Made by a program: the position numbers and the translations under genes. The notes under the pieces are model-generated. The model was not told the DNA's origin. It was given only the letters and a program-made list of their open reading frames with translations, and ran no database searches. Positions 22,854-32,185 of a stretch of DNA of 64,000 nt are shown piece after piece. The stretch spans positions 1 to 64,000 of the forward strand of contig NZ_BAEN01000068.1 in NCBI RefSeq assembly GCF_000314975.1. The letters run 5' to 3'. The DNA is from Aliiglaciecola lipolytica E3. GTDB lineage: Bacteria > Pseudomonadota > Gammaproteobacteria > Enterobacterales > Alteromonadaceae. How positions within the stretch are numbered: position 1 is the stretch's first letter; the number at the start of each line of letters is the position of its first letter.

Positions 22854-24503
22854 GTGAAATTGAACTGTTCACGACAATATCTAACCCGTTTTTTTATGTT
22901 TGCTATTTTGTGCATTTTATCCGGTTGCGAACAAGCACCAAAAGATGAAATCGTCACCACTGAAAAAGCGACAGAAGAAAAACCGCCAAATATCATTTTT
23001 ATTCTTGCTGATGATCTAGGGTATGGCGATGTGGGTGTTTATGGGGCAACAAAAATTAAAACCCCAAATATTGACAAACTTGCATCCCAAGGACGCATGT
23101 TTACAGATGCGCACTCAGTGTCTGCGGTCTGCACACCGTCTCGTTATGCTTTGCTTACCGGAAAGTATCCAATGCGCGCAAAAAAAGGTGCGCGCAATCA
23201 GGAAGTAGGCGTTTGGGGACCGTTACCCATCGAATCTGAACTGATTATTGAAACCGACGAATTAACCCTCGGTAAAATGTTGCAAAACAAAGGATATAAA
23301 ACCGCGGCAATAGGAAAGTGGCACTTAGGATTTAAACAAGGTCAAAATGACTGGCAAATGCCGTTGTCTCCGGGTCCGTTAGATGTGGGCTTTGATTATT
23401 ATTATGGGGTGCCCATCGTAAATAGTGCTCCACCTTACGTATTGGTAGAAAACGAAACAGTCGTCGAGCATGATCCTAAAGATCCTCTCGTCTATTTGGG
23501 GCCACCGCGTTCGCGCACTAACACTGAAGTACAACCTACTCCAATTAAAGAATTTCCTAAAGAAGCATCGCAAAAAACGCAGAACCATTTTGGCGGGGCG
23601 TTAGCGGCTCACATGCGTTATGACGATGAACAACTCGGCATCGAATTTACGCACAAGGCAATTGATTGGATAGATGCAAACAAACAAGATCCTTTTTTCC
23701 TGTATTTCTCAACCACACAAGTTCATCACCCATTCACTCCGTCACCTAAATTCAAAGGAACAAGTGAAATCGGTCTGTATGGTGATTTCGTTCATGAATT
23801 AGATTGGATGGTTGGCGAACTGATGACCTATCTGGAAGAAAATGATTTGGCAGATAATACATTGGTAGTGTTCACCAGTGATAATGGTGGAATGCTGAAC
23901 TTAGGTGGGCGTAACGCCTATGAAGCCGGTCACAAGATTAATGGCGATTTACTCGGCTTTAAGTTTGGTGTGTGGGAAGGCGGACACCGTGTACCGTTTA
24001 TCGCTCGCTGGCCGGGAAAAATCGGACCACGCGAAACGTCTGATCAACTTATTTCACTTGTCGATATGTATTCAACATTTGCAAGCTTGACCGGACAGGA
24101 AAACGCAGTACCAAAGGATACAAATAGTATTAATGTGCTGCCAGCTTTGCTCGGTACTACTACCAATCAACTTCGTGAAGAACTGGTTATTGCGCCTCGT
24201 CAACCGAAAAATTTGGCATTACGCGATGGCAAATGGGTTTATATCCCCGCTAAAGGTAGTGGTGGATTTCGAGGTTCTAAACCTTCTGCTCATGCTTGGG
24301 GCGGCGCAGCTGCGGTTAATTTTGTAGGGGGCGTTAATAGTGATATGGCAGACGGCAAACTACTACCTGACGCGCCACCAGCCCAACTTTACGATATTGC
24401 CTCAGATCCGTATCAATCTACAAATCTGTACCATACGCATCCCGAAATTGTAGAGCGAATGGAAGCGAAACTTAAAGCTATCATCGCGAAGGAGCAGGGA
24501 TAG
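22854..24503 (+). CDS. Formylglycine-dependent sulfatase, lipoprotein
   Basis: This 549-residue S1-type sulfatase starts at GTG 22854 behind AGGAG and has a lipobox (LCILSGC, Cys near residue 24). Metal ligands appear in IIFILADDLGYGDVG. The active-site signature is CTPSR in VCTPSRYALLTGKYP, with the Cys to be converted to formylglycine; GKWHLG and FTSDNGG complete the active site. It desulfates a carbohydrate or aryl sulfate in the envelope. The neighbouring GH116 enzyme and shared orientation suggest one degradation operon. The needed sulfatase-maturing enzyme is not in the window. Confidence 0.94.
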   Translation: MKLNCSRQYLTRFFMFAILCILSGCEQAPKDEIVTTEKATEEKPPNIIFILADDLGYGDVGVYGATKIKTPNIDKLASQGRMFTDAHSVSAVCTPSRYALLTGKYPMRAKKGARNQEVGVWGPLPIESELIIETDELTLGKMLQNKGYKTAAIGKWHLGFKQGQNDWQMPLSPGPLDVGFDYYYGVPIVNSAPPYVLVENETVVEHDPKDPLVYLGPPRSRTNTEVQPTPIKEFPKEASQKTQNHFGGALAAHMRYDDEQLGIEFTHKAIDWIDANKQDPFFLYFSTTQVHHPFTPSPKFKGTSEIGLYGDFVHELDWMVGELMTYLEENDLADNTLVVFTSDNGGMLNLGGRNAYEAGHKINGDLLGFKFGVWEGGHRVPFIARWPGKIGPRETSDQLISLVDMYSTFASLTGQENAVPKDTNSINVLPALLGTTTNQLREELVIAPRQPKNLALRDGKWVYIPAKGSGGFRGSKPSAHAWGGAAAVNFVGGVNSDMADGKLLPDAPPAQLYDIASDPYQSTNLYHTHPEIVERMEAKLKAIIAKEQG

Positions 24504-24541
24504 TTTTAAAGGTCTGAAATTAGTCGTTCGCTGAAATAAAA

Positions 24542-24567
24542 AACACACCTACGGGTGTGTTTTTTTG
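24542..24567 (+). terminator. Rho-independent terminator after the sulfatase gene
   Basis: AACACACC and GGTGTGTT pair around a TACG loop and run into seven T. It closes the GH116-sulfatase transcript. Confidence 0.88.
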
Positions 24568-24696
24568 TATTTAACGTTTCATAGGTAGAGTCGATTCCCG
24601 GTATTTCCTAATAGGCTTTTGTTGATTTGCAACATTATGCTTTCAAGCTAATAAACTATTCGTAAGGTGACTCATTTCACTTTTGGGGGGCAGTAA

Positions 24697-24726
24697 TTGA
24701 GTATAGTCAATTTCTAGTTCTATAAT
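24697..24726 (+). promoter_or_regulatory. Candidate sigma-70 promoter of the DUF2165 gene
   Basis: TTGAGT (24697-24702) and TATAAT (24721-24726) are 18 bp apart, about 100 bp upstream of the ATG at 24828. The 324-bp spacer 24504-24827 otherwise contains only the terminator. Confidence 0.5.
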
Positions 24727-24827
24727 GTATTGCGAATACTCGCTGTAGTGCCATCAGCGCTCTAGACACCTTAGGTTGAAAACTTGGTCAGTACATAATC
24801 ACACATACGAGCTCATGGGAGAATCCA

Positions 24828-25316
24828 ATGGAAATTCGGATATTGAAAATCGTTCTAGTTGTTTTTGTCGGATTGCAAGGATGGTTTTACGTAGCGGGAA
24901 ATCTTGCCAACTGGAATTCCGCAATGACAGCGGTAAGCTATGTCGTTGGCATGCACGGGCATGAAATTTACAGTAATCCTATCTTCCCTGCTATTACTCA
25001 TTCCGCTGCAATTACCATCGCATTGGTATGCATAGTATTGGGAGAGTTTTTAATCGGCGCTTTTTGTCTAAAAGGGGCATGGGATCTTTGGACGACGAGA
25101 AAAGCGAATGGACTTGAATACAATGCTGCAAAAAAGTATGCCATTTTAGGTGCCGGTATGGCGTTAGTTGTGTGGTTTGGCGGGTTTATTGTGGTTGGTG
25201 GAGGGCTTTTTCAAATGTGGCAAACAAAGGTTGGCATCGCGTCATTTGAAGGAGCTTTCATGTACGGTGCTGTTAGTGGGCTGATTTTATTATTTGTAAA
25301 CAGCTCTGATGCATAA
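24828..25316 (+). CDS. DUF2165 small integral membrane protein
   Basis: This 162-residue protein of the DUF2165 family has four spans (about residues 5-24, 58-82, 102-125 and 136-156). It has the family pattern in LQGWFYVAGNLANW and VVGMHGHEIYSNPIFPAI. GGGAGAATCC precedes the ATG. The function of the family is not known. It stands alone between a terminator and the RRM gene. Confidence 0.86.
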   Translation: MEIRILKIVLVVFVGLQGWFYVAGNLANWNSAMTAVSYVVGMHGHEIYSNPIFPAITHSAAITIALVCIVLGEFLIGAFCLKGAWDLWTTRKANGLEYNAAKKYAILGAGMALVVWFGGFIVVGGGLFQMWQTKVGIASFEGAFMYGAVSGLILLFVNSSDA

Positions 25317-25415
25317 AACACAGTTTAAGGTGCTTCTCTTGCAACTTTAGTATCGTTTTTGAGTGTATTCATTTACTGTACGCTTTGTTTAAATAACACG
25401 ACAATCAGGAAACAA

Positions 25416-25670
25416 ATGAAAATATTAGTACGTAACTTAGATCGAACAACCAGCGAAGACGAATTAAAAGCGTTGTTTGAAGAGTTCGGCATGGTTGAAT
25501 CTTGCAATGTGGTGTTTGATAAAGATACCAATACGTCTAAAGGATTTGGTTTTGTAGAGATGCCGAAAACGCTAGAGGCAAAAGCAGCGATTAAAAATCT
25601 TAATTATAAAACCGTTGGAAGTAATAAAATACGCGTTAAATATGCCGAGGATAAAGGCTCTGAGAAATAG
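25416..25670 (+). CDS. RNA recognition motif (RRM) protein
   Basis: ATG at 25416, preceded by CAGGAAAC, gives an 84-residue single-RRM protein with the RNP2 motif ILVRNL (residues 2-7) and the RNP1 motif KGFGFVEM (about 42-49). Bacterial proteins of this kind bind single-stranded RNA and are often cold-induced. It is a single domain without the glycine-rich tail of the cyanobacterial type. The frame is open upstream, but residues before 25416 do not belong to the RRM fold. Confidence 0.92.
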   Translation: MKILVRNLDRTTSEDELKALFEEFGMVESCNVVFDKDTNTSKGFGFVEMPKTLEAKAAIKNLNYKTVGSNKIRVKYAEDKGSEK

Positions 25671-25719
25671 CTTGATTGAGTCAGTGTGAGGTTGCTATTC
25701 AATAGTCAGGAGCTACACG

Positions 25720-26124
25720 ATGGATAAGCCGGTGAAACAGCAAATTGGCAGTATTGCCTTACTTGTTGAATGTTATTCAGATGCCTTAGATTTTTATATC
25801 AATAAGTTAAACTTCGAATTGGTCCAAGACATCGACTCTGGTGATGGCAAACGCTGGGTGCAAATCTCTCCTAGAAATGCCAATGGTACCCATATTCTAT
25901 TAGTCAAAGCAGAGTCTGAAAGTCAGCTTGCTGTTTTGGGTAAGCAGGCTGGTGGTGGCGTCTTTTTGATCCTGCAAAGCAATGATTTCTGGCGGGATTA
26001 TGAGTTTATGTTAGCGCAAGGTGTTGTTTTTGATGAACGTCCACGCACTGAACCTTATGGTACGGTCGTGGTATTCCAAGATTTATATGGCAATAAATGG
26101 GATTTAATTCAAACGGCTGAATAA
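25720..26124 (+). CDS. VOC-family (glyoxalase/bleomycin resistance-like) protein
   Basis: This 134-residue protein has the paired beta-alpha-beta-beta-beta modules of the vicinal oxygen chelate superfamily: QIGSIALLVECYSDALDFYI at the start and YGTVVVFQDLYGNKWDLIQ at the end. The usual metal-binding His/Glu positions are only partly evident, so the reaction cannot be predicted. The DUF3565 gene starts one base after its stop, so the two are cotranscribed. Confidence 0.85.
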   Translation: MDKPVKQQIGSIALLVECYSDALDFYINKLNFELVQDIDSGDGKRWVQISPRNANGTHILLVKAESESQLAVLGKQAGGGVFLILQSNDFWRDYEFMLAQGVVFDERPRTEPYGTVVVFQDLYGNKWDLIQTAE

Positions 26125-26328
26125 ATGAAACATGCAATAATTGGTTACCATAAAGACCAAGAAAACCACTGGGTGGCTGAACTGGATTGTGGTCACAATC
26201 AACATGTCAGGCATGAGCCGCCTTGGACTAATCGACCTTGGGTCGAAACTGCGCAAGGGCGAAACACCAAGCTGGGTTTTCAGCTAGATTGCAAAAAATG
26301 TGATCGAAATGAGCCTATAGATAACTAA
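26125..26328 (+). CDS. DUF3565 protein
   Basis: This 67-residue protein is typical of DUF3565: WVAELDCGHNQHVRHEPPW, RPWV and a final CKKCDRNEP. The Cys and His residues suggest a metal site. It starts directly after the VOC gene stop without a gap. Proteins of this family often neighbour thiosulfate or tellurite-related genes, but no function is proven. Confidence 0.86.
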   Translation: MKHAIIGYHKDQENHWVAELDCGHNQHVRHEPPWTNRPWVETAQGRNTKLGFQLDCKKCDRNEPIDN

Positions 26329-26355
26329 CCATTATTTATTCATTAGGAATTTTTT

Positions 26356-27078
26356 ATGCCCGAAATCGTCTCCATTATTTTACTCACTGGACTGGCCGGT
26401 AGCTGTATTTTAATTGGCGGCATACTAGCCAGTTTCGAACATATTCGCCCACGTTGGTTTGAACGTGAAGTTAGGCATTTTGTGATTGCGTTTGGTGGCG
26501 GAATCTTACTTGGAGCTGTATCAGTCGTTTTGGTCCCTGAAGGGATCAAGAATATGGATGATTCTTTGTTCTCGATACCCATTATGTTACTGGGAGGAGC
26601 TACTTTTTTATTAGTAGAAAGGTGGTTAGGGTTAAAGAAACACGACTCTCCCCAATTGTTGGGTATGATGCTGGATTATGTTCCTGAGGCGTTAGCATTG
26701 GGGGGATTAGTGGCTTTAGGTTCGCCAGCTGCACCTTTGTTAGCTTTGTTTATCGGCCTTCAGAACCTACCAGAGGGATTTAATAGTTACCGAGAAATTA
26801 ACCGCAATAATGGACATAAAGCATCTAAAACATTGTTAACCATGAGTGCGCTGATACCGTTGGGGCCAATTGCAGGTGTAGTCGGCTATTTGTATTTATC
26901 AAGTTACGAATGGCTGTTAGGCGCAATTATGTTGTTTGCCTCTGGCGGTATCCTTTATATTATTTTCCAAGATATTGCGCCTCAATCACGTCTGGCTAAA
27001 CACTGGGGACCACCACTTGGGGCCGTTTTCGGTTTTTGTTTAGCACTGTTTAGTGAGATGCTGGTGCAAACCAATTAA
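26356..27078 (+). CDS. ZIP-family divalent metal transporter
   Basis: This 240-residue integral membrane protein has seven to eight spans. The ZIP signature is in span IV (MMLDYVPEALALGGLVALG) and span V (GLQNLPEGFNSY), where His is replaced by Asp, Asn and Glu ligands. That replacement is seen in a prokaryotic ZIP subgroup of unknown metal preference. It would move Zn2+ or another divalent metal into the cytoplasm. AGGAATTTTTT precedes the ATG. No metal regulator is adjacent. Confidence 0.85.
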   Translation: MPEIVSIILLTGLAGSCILIGGILASFEHIRPRWFEREVRHFVIAFGGGILLGAVSVVLVPEGIKNMDDSLFSIPIMLLGGATFLLVERWLGLKKHDSPQLLGMMLDYVPEALALGGLVALGSPAAPLLALFIGLQNLPEGFNSYREINRNNGHKASKTLLTMSALIPLGPIAGVVGYLYLSSYEWLLGAIMLFASGGILYIIFQDIAPQSRLAKHWGPPLGAVFGFCLALFSEMLVQTN

Positions 27079-27102
27079 TGTAGATTACATGAGAGCGTGA
27101 AT

Positions 27103-27672
27103 ATGGCTAAACGAGTTTTCGGAATACTGGTGTTATTATTGACGGGTTGTCAATCAACGTCACAAGAAAGCGTGGTGAATTATGAAACGCAAGGTAATCT
27201 ACAATCGCATCATTCATTAGCTTGTTTGAGCATGACTCAAATTCGTTCTAGTTATACGCCAGCTGATTTGTTTTCAGGCTTAACATCGTGTGTGGAGCAA
27301 CAGCAATTCGACTCCGCAGCGGATATGTATTTGGCGGCCATGAGCAATGGATATTTCGATACGCGCAGGGTGGTGGATAGATCAGCACATCAAGCGGTTA
27401 TGGTCCTGCGCATGAATACTTTTGCTCCTTATGATCAGGACGTACTCAATCTATTGTTATCAGAAATTACCCAAAAAACGACCGATAATAGTCAGGTTTG
27501 TGGACAATTAAAAAATATTGGCATGCCAACTTATCATCCTACCTACATGATCCAACACGGCATGGGCGCGTTCACAGAGCAAAAGCATAGTAATGGACTG
27601 ATTAACAATTTTGATGCTGATCTTGCATGGCAAGAAGCCTTAAAGGTTGTTTCAAATTGCCCCAAATCATAA
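27103..27672 (+). CDS. Predicted lipoprotein
   Basis: ATG at 27103 has GAGAG at good spacing and is preferred over GTG 27097. The 189-residue protein has a lipobox (VLLLTGC, Cys near residue 15). Its mature part contains three or four further Cys and helical, repeat-like segments (YTPADLFSGLTSCVEQQQFD, DSAADMYLAAMSNGYFD), suggesting a small TPR/Sel1-like helical domain. No family is certain. Confidence 0.75.
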   Translation: MAKRVFGILVLLLTGCQSTSQESVVNYETQGNLQSHHSLACLSMTQIRSSYTPADLFSGLTSCVEQQQFDSAADMYLAAMSNGYFDTRRVVDRSAHQAVMVLRMNTFAPYDQDVLNLLLSEITQKTTDNSQVCGQLKNIGMPTYHPTYMIQHGMGAFTEQKHSNGLINNFDADLAWQEALKVVSNCPKS

Positions 27673-27906
27673 CCCAAAAACAAGCTCACAAGTGGATAAT
27701 GCACTGGCAATTTGCCACTTAAAACCTCCGTTGAGAAATACAAAAAACGAAGCTTAAATAATTTACAAAAATAAACGTTAGTAAAATGCTTGATTAGTCG
27801 TATACTCGCCGCCCTGGCGATATCTGCACAAAACTTGAGCTTATTTTATCGGTGCGATTCACCAGTCAATGTGGATTAAATATTTAGGCTTTAATAGGGT
27901 AAAAAC

Positions 27907-28581
27907 GTGAACGCCATCCAACCATTGCTTTTTAAAACTGATACCAGCGAAATAAACGAATCTTTGTTTGCTGCCATAGCAGATGATTTGTATACCCAAG
28001 GGTATAGTATTCGACCTGCTGCCTTGCCTGAAGAGCTGAGTATGTCATTGAGTCAATATCAGTTAGAAATGGATGAGCAACGTTTTAAAGCCGCTGGTAT
28101 AGGGCGAGGTAATGATTATCTTAAAAACGAGTTTGTGCGAACCGACGAAATTTGCTGGATCACAGGAAAATCGCCTGCGGAAATTGCATGGTTAAATTGG
28201 ACTGGTGATCTACAAAGATATTTGAATAGCCGGTTATTTCTCGGCTTGTTTTCGTTCGAAAGCCACTTCTCGCATTATGCACCGGGCACATACTACAAAC
28301 GTCACCGTGATGCGTTTAAAGGCGAAGCTCAACGCGTATTGTCAGTTGTCACTTATCTCAACTCTGGCTGGGGCAATGATGATGGTGGCGAATTGGTATT
28401 GTTTAACGATGACAGTGATACCGAAGGAACCAAAGTTGTGCCTTTAATGGGAACGGTCGTGGTGTTTCTGAGTGAAGACTTTCCCCACGAAGTTTTACCT
28501 GCCCAACGTGACAGATATTCTATTGCTGGTTGGTATCGAGTAAATACCTCAGTTGCTGAGAAAGTCGACCCTCCACGCTAA
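27907..28581 (+). CDS. 2OG-Fe(II) oxygenase (SM-20/prolyl 4-hydroxylase-like)
   Basis: This 224-residue protein has the iron ligands of the prolyl 4-hydroxylase family: HRD near residue 138 (YYKRHRDAFKGEAQRVLSVV) and a distal His in EDFPHEVLPA near 197, followed by the 2-oxoglutarate Arg in QRDRYSIAGW. It hydroxylates an unknown protein or small-molecule target in the cytosol, using O2 and 2-oxoglutarate. GTG start. It is a single gene with its own spacer on both sides. Confidence 0.9.
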   Translation: MNAIQPLLFKTDTSEINESLFAAIADDLYTQGYSIRPAALPEELSMSLSQYQLEMDEQRFKAAGIGRGNDYLKNEFVRTDEICWITGKSPAEIAWLNWTGDLQRYLNSRLFLGLFSFESHFSHYAPGTYYKRHRDAFKGEAQRVLSVVTYLNSGWGNDDGGELVLFNDDSDTEGTKVVPLMGTVVVFLSEDFPHEVLPAQRDRYSIAGWYRVNTSVAEKVDPPR

Positions 28582-28769
28582 CGTTGATGTGCGTCTTGGA
28601 AACATTCTGTTCAATAGACGCAATTACACACCTATATCGTTGTCATTTGACGCATTCTAAAAACAAAGACCACACAAAGTGTCATTCTCCAGTCACGCTT
28701 AAGCAATTGGTTATCGTCTTCATTTTAGGGTATAAATTACACAGAAAGTTATCCGTTTAGTTGTCTAAA

Positions 28770-29138
28770 ATGAATTTGAATCAAGTTACGCTGCCGGTGA
28801 AGGATATGAGTAAAGCCGTCGACTTTTATCGATTGCTTGGCTTTCGTCTCATTGTTGATACGCCGCACTATGCTCGGTTTGAGTGTCCAATTGGCGATGC
28901 AACGTTTTCGTTATCACTAGAAGAAAACTGTCAAAATGGGGCGGTGATTTATTTTGAACATGAAGCCCTTGATAAGTGGGTAGAATCACTGTTACAAAAA
29001 AATATTGTGTTTGAGCAATTACCGACTGATCAGTCGTATTTATGGCGAGAAGCTATTTTGTATGATCCTTCGGGCAATAAGATAAAACTTTATTGGGCAG
29101 GTGAAAACCGTTTAAATCCACCTTGGCGAGTAAATTGA
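28770..29138 (+). CDS. VOC-family protein
   Basis: ATG at 28770 (TTG at 28761 is possible) gives a 122-residue glyoxalase/bleomycin-resistance-like protein: LNQVTLPVKDMSKAVDFYRL at the start, and AILYDPSGNKIKLYWAGENR at the end. The fold is clear; substrate and metal are not. It is unrelated in detail to the VOC protein at 25720. Confidence 0.86.
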   Translation: MNLNQVTLPVKDMSKAVDFYRLLGFRLIVDTPHYARFECPIGDATFSLSLEENCQNGAVIYFEHEALDKWVESLLQKNIVFEQLPTDQSYLWREAILYDPSGNKIKLYWAGENRLNPPWRVN

Positions 29139-29205
29139 CCTAGAGTAAAAACCCTGAGATGCAACGATTTTTGCCACCGCTTTTATCGATAACGAGTTAA
29201 AAAAA

Positions 29206-29625
29206 ATGGTTTTTCAAGCAAATCCAAACGTCATAGAACACATCAAACAATGCCCGGACATTGCTCAGGAAGCTTTACTGTGTTTACGAGAGTTGTTGCT
29301 TAACGTTGCTAACAATACTCCCGAAATCAAGCATTTAGAAGAAACCTTTAAATGGGGGGAGCCAAGTTACATTACCAAAACGGGCAGCACTCTTAGAATG
29401 GATTGGAAACCTTCTAAACCAGCCCATATAAGCGTTTTTGTTAACTGCCAAACCAAACTAATTGAAACATTCAAAGAGTTATATCCGCAAGAATTGAGTT
29501 ACGTCGGTAATCGCGAAATTGCGCTGCCACTTAACAAGCCTTTGCCTCTGCAGGTGTTAGCACATTGTTTTGAGCTGACTTTTAAGTATCAAAAAATTAA
29601 GCACTTACCTTTATTAGGGTGTTAA
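29206..29625 (+). CDS. DUF1801 (YdhG-like) protein
   Basis: This 139-residue cytosolic protein has the DUF1801 pattern (ALLCLRELLLNVANNTPEIK, TFKWGEPSYITKTGSTLRM, HISVFVNCQ). Structures of the family show an iron-binding frataxin/YdhG-like fold, but its cellular role is unclear. The next gene's open frame overlaps its end, although the likely start of that gene lies 74 bp downstream. Confidence 0.84.
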   Translation: MVFQANPNVIEHIKQCPDIAQEALLCLRELLLNVANNTPEIKHLEETFKWGEPSYITKTGSTLRMDWKPSKPAHISVFVNCQTKLIETFKELYPQELSYVGNREIALPLNKPLPLQVLAHCFELTFKYQKIKHLPLLGC

Positions 29626-29699
29626 AACCTACCTTTTGTCATGTTAGTATTTCAATTCTGCAACCCTTTTTAAGAATAACATTAACGAGATTTTCCAAC

Positions 29700-30107
29700 G
29701 TGAAAAAGCCCAAAAGACATATTTTTCTGGCTGAATCTGTCATCGGATTTTGTGCCGTTGTGGCACTTTGGATTGCCGTGATCGATACCGGTTTTTTAGT
29801 CGGAATGGAAATGATAAGTCGTGGTTTTATCAGTGGTTATCTAGTCGTGTTTGGCGTTATTCTAAGTTCGGTAGGCGTATGGGGATTATTCCAGTTATTA
29901 TTGAAACTAATCTTTCCTGATGCTTACGAAGAAAGTATCTCGTTTTACCGTTTTCATATGCTATGCGGCGCGATAGGCTGCGTATTATGCACTTTATTTT
30001 TTATCGATTACCCTTCTTACTTAGTGTTCATCACCCCACTTCCTTTGCTGGTGGCAACCTATTTATATCGCAAAAAGTTGCGTTTCGAACAAGTAGAGTG
30101 TTATTAA
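29700..30107 (+). CDS. Four-span membrane protein
   Basis: GTG at 29700 starts a basic N terminus (KKPKRHIFLAES), a better membrane-protein start than the frame's earlier codons inside the DUF1801 gene. The 135-residue protein has spans at about residues 10-30, 38-60, 82-100 and 105-120. I recognise no family. Confidence 0.62.
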   Translation: MKKPKRHIFLAESVIGFCAVVALWIAVIDTGFLVGMEMISRGFISGYLVVFGVILSSVGVWGLFQLLLKLIFPDAYEESISFYRFHMLCGAIGCVLCTLFFIDYPSYLVFITPLPLLVATYLYRKKLRFEQVECY

Positions 30108-30179
30108 AGAAAACTCAGCTACCCGTGTTAAGTTTAGCCATAACTTAATCTGGATTTGTAGTGCTGCTGGAAGACATGA

Positions 30180-31127
30180 GTGAAACGAATTATTAAAATA
30201 TTGAGTGCAATTTTGTTGCTATTGTTAGCAATGTATATTGTTTTGTTAGTGATGTTTCAGCAACCAGATAAAACCGTCGCTGAACTTGCTCCTCGTTGGG
30301 CCCCACCGCCTTCACAGTTTGTGGAAATTGATGGTATGCGTATCCATCTGCGCGACGAAGGTCCGAGACAAGCTGTGCCCATTGTACTTTTGCATGGCAC
30401 CAGTGCTTCACTGCATACGTGGGAGGGCTGGGTACAAACTTTAAAATCTCAACACCGAGTCATTAGTTTCGACCTACCAGCTTTTGGTTTGACCGGACCA
30501 AACCCACAAAATGATTACAGCATTGAAAGTTATAGTCGCATCGTTATCGCCGTGATGGACAAGCTTGGGGTTGATCAGTTTGTCTTGGCTGGTAATTCGT
30601 TAGGGGGCTATATTGCCTGGGCAACCACAGTTTTTCATCCTGAACGCGTCACTAAACTTGTTTTAGTGGATGCCAGTGGTTATCCGTATGAACCGACATC
30701 GGTGCCCTTGGCATTTCAAATTTCTAGGCAGCCATTATTAAAACTGCTCATCGGTGATATGCTGCCACGAAGCTTAGTGGTTAAAAGCGTTAAAAATGTT
30801 TATGGCGATACTAGCAAAGTGACGCCTGAACTAGTCGATCGTTATTATCAATTAACCACGCGTGCTGGGAATCGACAAGCATTGGCTGAACGTTTTGAAC
30901 AAACGCAGCCAGGACCATTAATGCATAGAATTGTGGAAATTAAACAGCCGACACTGATTATTTGGGGGCAAGAAGATAGGTTGATACCGGTTTCTTTTGG
31001 TCGTCGTTTTCAAGAGGATATTGAAAATAGTGAGTTGGTGATTTTCGCAACCTTAGGCCATGTACCACATGAAGAAGATCCGCAGTCTACGGTTAAAAGT
31101 GTCATGGAGTTTTTAGACCGTGAGTAA
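30180..31127 (+). CDS. Membrane-anchored alpha/beta hydrolase
   Basis: This 315-residue protein has an N-terminal membrane anchor (residues 5-25) and then an alpha/beta-hydrolase domain: VLLHGTSASLHTW (oxyanion region), nucleophile elbow GNSLGG, acid in WGQEDRLIP and His in LGHVPHEE. The complete triad suggests an active esterase or lipase-like enzyme facing the periplasm. GTG start. The substrate cannot be told from sequence. It is followed by a small membrane protein gene. Confidence 0.9.
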   Translation: MKRIIKILSAILLLLLAMYIVLLVMFQQPDKTVAELAPRWAPPPSQFVEIDGMRIHLRDEGPRQAVPIVLLHGTSASLHTWEGWVQTLKSQHRVISFDLPAFGLTGPNPQNDYSIESYSRIVIAVMDKLGVDQFVLAGNSLGGYIAWATTVFHPERVTKLVLVDASGYPYEPTSVPLAFQISRQPLLKLLIGDMLPRSLVVKSVKNVYGDTSKVTPELVDRYYQLTTRAGNRQALAERFEQTQPGPLMHRIVEIKQPTLIIWGQEDRLIPVSFGRRFQEDIENSELVIFATLGHVPHEEDPQSTVKSVMEFLDRE

Positions 31128-31154
31128 CACAATGAAACAGTGTAAAGGTAAACT

Positions 31155-31430
31155 ATGAGCCAGTCTTCTAATCCTGAACAGCAATCGAACTCCTCTGATT
31201 CTGAGCCTAAAAAGGGCAGTAAAATACCACCAAATGTTAGGGTGATGATTGCCTTGGTGGCGTCACCTACGCTAATGGTTATCGCTTTTTCGATTTATTG
31301 TTTATGGATTGGAAATTGGCAAGAGCCGGGTATGAGCGGGGTTATTTTCTCTGCATTAGGCGTGTTTGCATATTATCTCGTGTTTGTTGGTAGATTACCT
31401 AAATGGTTTAACTTTAAACGCCAAAATTAA
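31155..31430 (+). CDS. Small two-span membrane protein
   Basis: This 91-residue protein has a polar, Ser/Gln/Glu-rich N terminus of about 30 residues and two membrane spans (about residues 31-50 and 60-80). AAAGGTAAACT precedes the ATG. It ends 4 bp into the convergent tapT gene. I recognise no family; it is probably cotranscribed with the hydrolase gene upstream. Confidence 0.62.
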   Translation: MSQSSNPEQQSNSSDSEPKKGSKIPPNVRVMIALVASPTLMVIAFSIYCLWIGNWQEPGMSGVIFSALGVFAYYLVFVGRLPKWFNFKRQN

Positions 31431-32017
31431 CCGTGTTTTGGCATATGTTTCTCTTGTTGAATTTGCATCTCATCAAATAGTCTAAGTAGTGGCTTTACAT
31501 CCCTTTTTGTCAGAATTTTTAAACCCTGAGCTGCGGCCTCTAATGTTGATAAACTATGAGCTAATTGGGTTTTTCGAATACGATACTGGTTTTCTGGAAG
31601 TGCATTAAAATGCCAACTGGGTAATACATGTAACCACGGGTTGAGTTGCCACATTTTGGTTGCTTTTCGCCACGTCGCATCAATCACAATGAGTACATCA
31701 GGTAGTGTGTCGGGATAGTGCTGTTGATAATCTTCTAACGGCTGACTTTGTGAATTTGGATACAGCACCCACGCCGTTTTATTGGTTTTTACTAATTGTT
31801 GTTTTAGTTCTGTAAAATCTTGTTCGCTTTGGCCTACAAATGTCTGCGTATTTGGTATGCACAACGGAATCAGCCTTGCGGTATTTTTTGCATGACGAGT
31901 TTCTAATGGATGTTGCAAAACGACCAATTGCAGTGGGATCGTGATGCAACTAATAGCACCGCAAACACACACGTTTTGAGGATAATGACAGCGAGAGCAG
32001 ATTGAACGTTTTTTCAT
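31427..32017 (-). CDS. tapT: tRNA-uridine aminocarboxypropyltransferase (DTW family, TapT-like)
   Basis: This 196-residue DTW-domain protein transfers the aminocarboxypropyl group of SAM to uridine 47 of tRNA (acp3U47). The N-terminal zinc-binding CSRCHYPQNVCVCG and the hallmark D-T-W-type motif DATWRKATKMW (about residues 131-141) are visible, as is LYPNSQSQPL. The length and layout fit E. coli TapT (YfiP). It faces the preceding plus-strand operon, with a 4-bp overlap of the coding ends. Confidence 0.92.
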   Translation of the reverse strand: MKKRSICSRCHYPQNVCVCGAISCITIPLQLVVLQHPLETRHAKNTARLIPLCIPNTQTFVGQSEQDFTELKQQLVKTNKTAWVLYPNSQSQPLEDYQQHYPDTLPDVLIVIDATWRKATKMWQLNPWLHVLPSWHFNALPENQYRIRKTQLAHSLSTLEAAAQGLKILTKRDVKPLLRLFDEMQIQQEKHMPKHG

Positions 32018-32185
32018 AATAGGTTGTCATTACATATGTTAAGGTTTTTGAAGCCTGTGGATGTATTCAGGTAATATAATATCAGTCGCGGCACCTTACT
32101 TTAGCTGATAATCTATTAGACATAAAAATCTTTGTGTGCAAACTAACACCAGTAAGCACGTGTTTAAGGAATATGGAAATATAAC

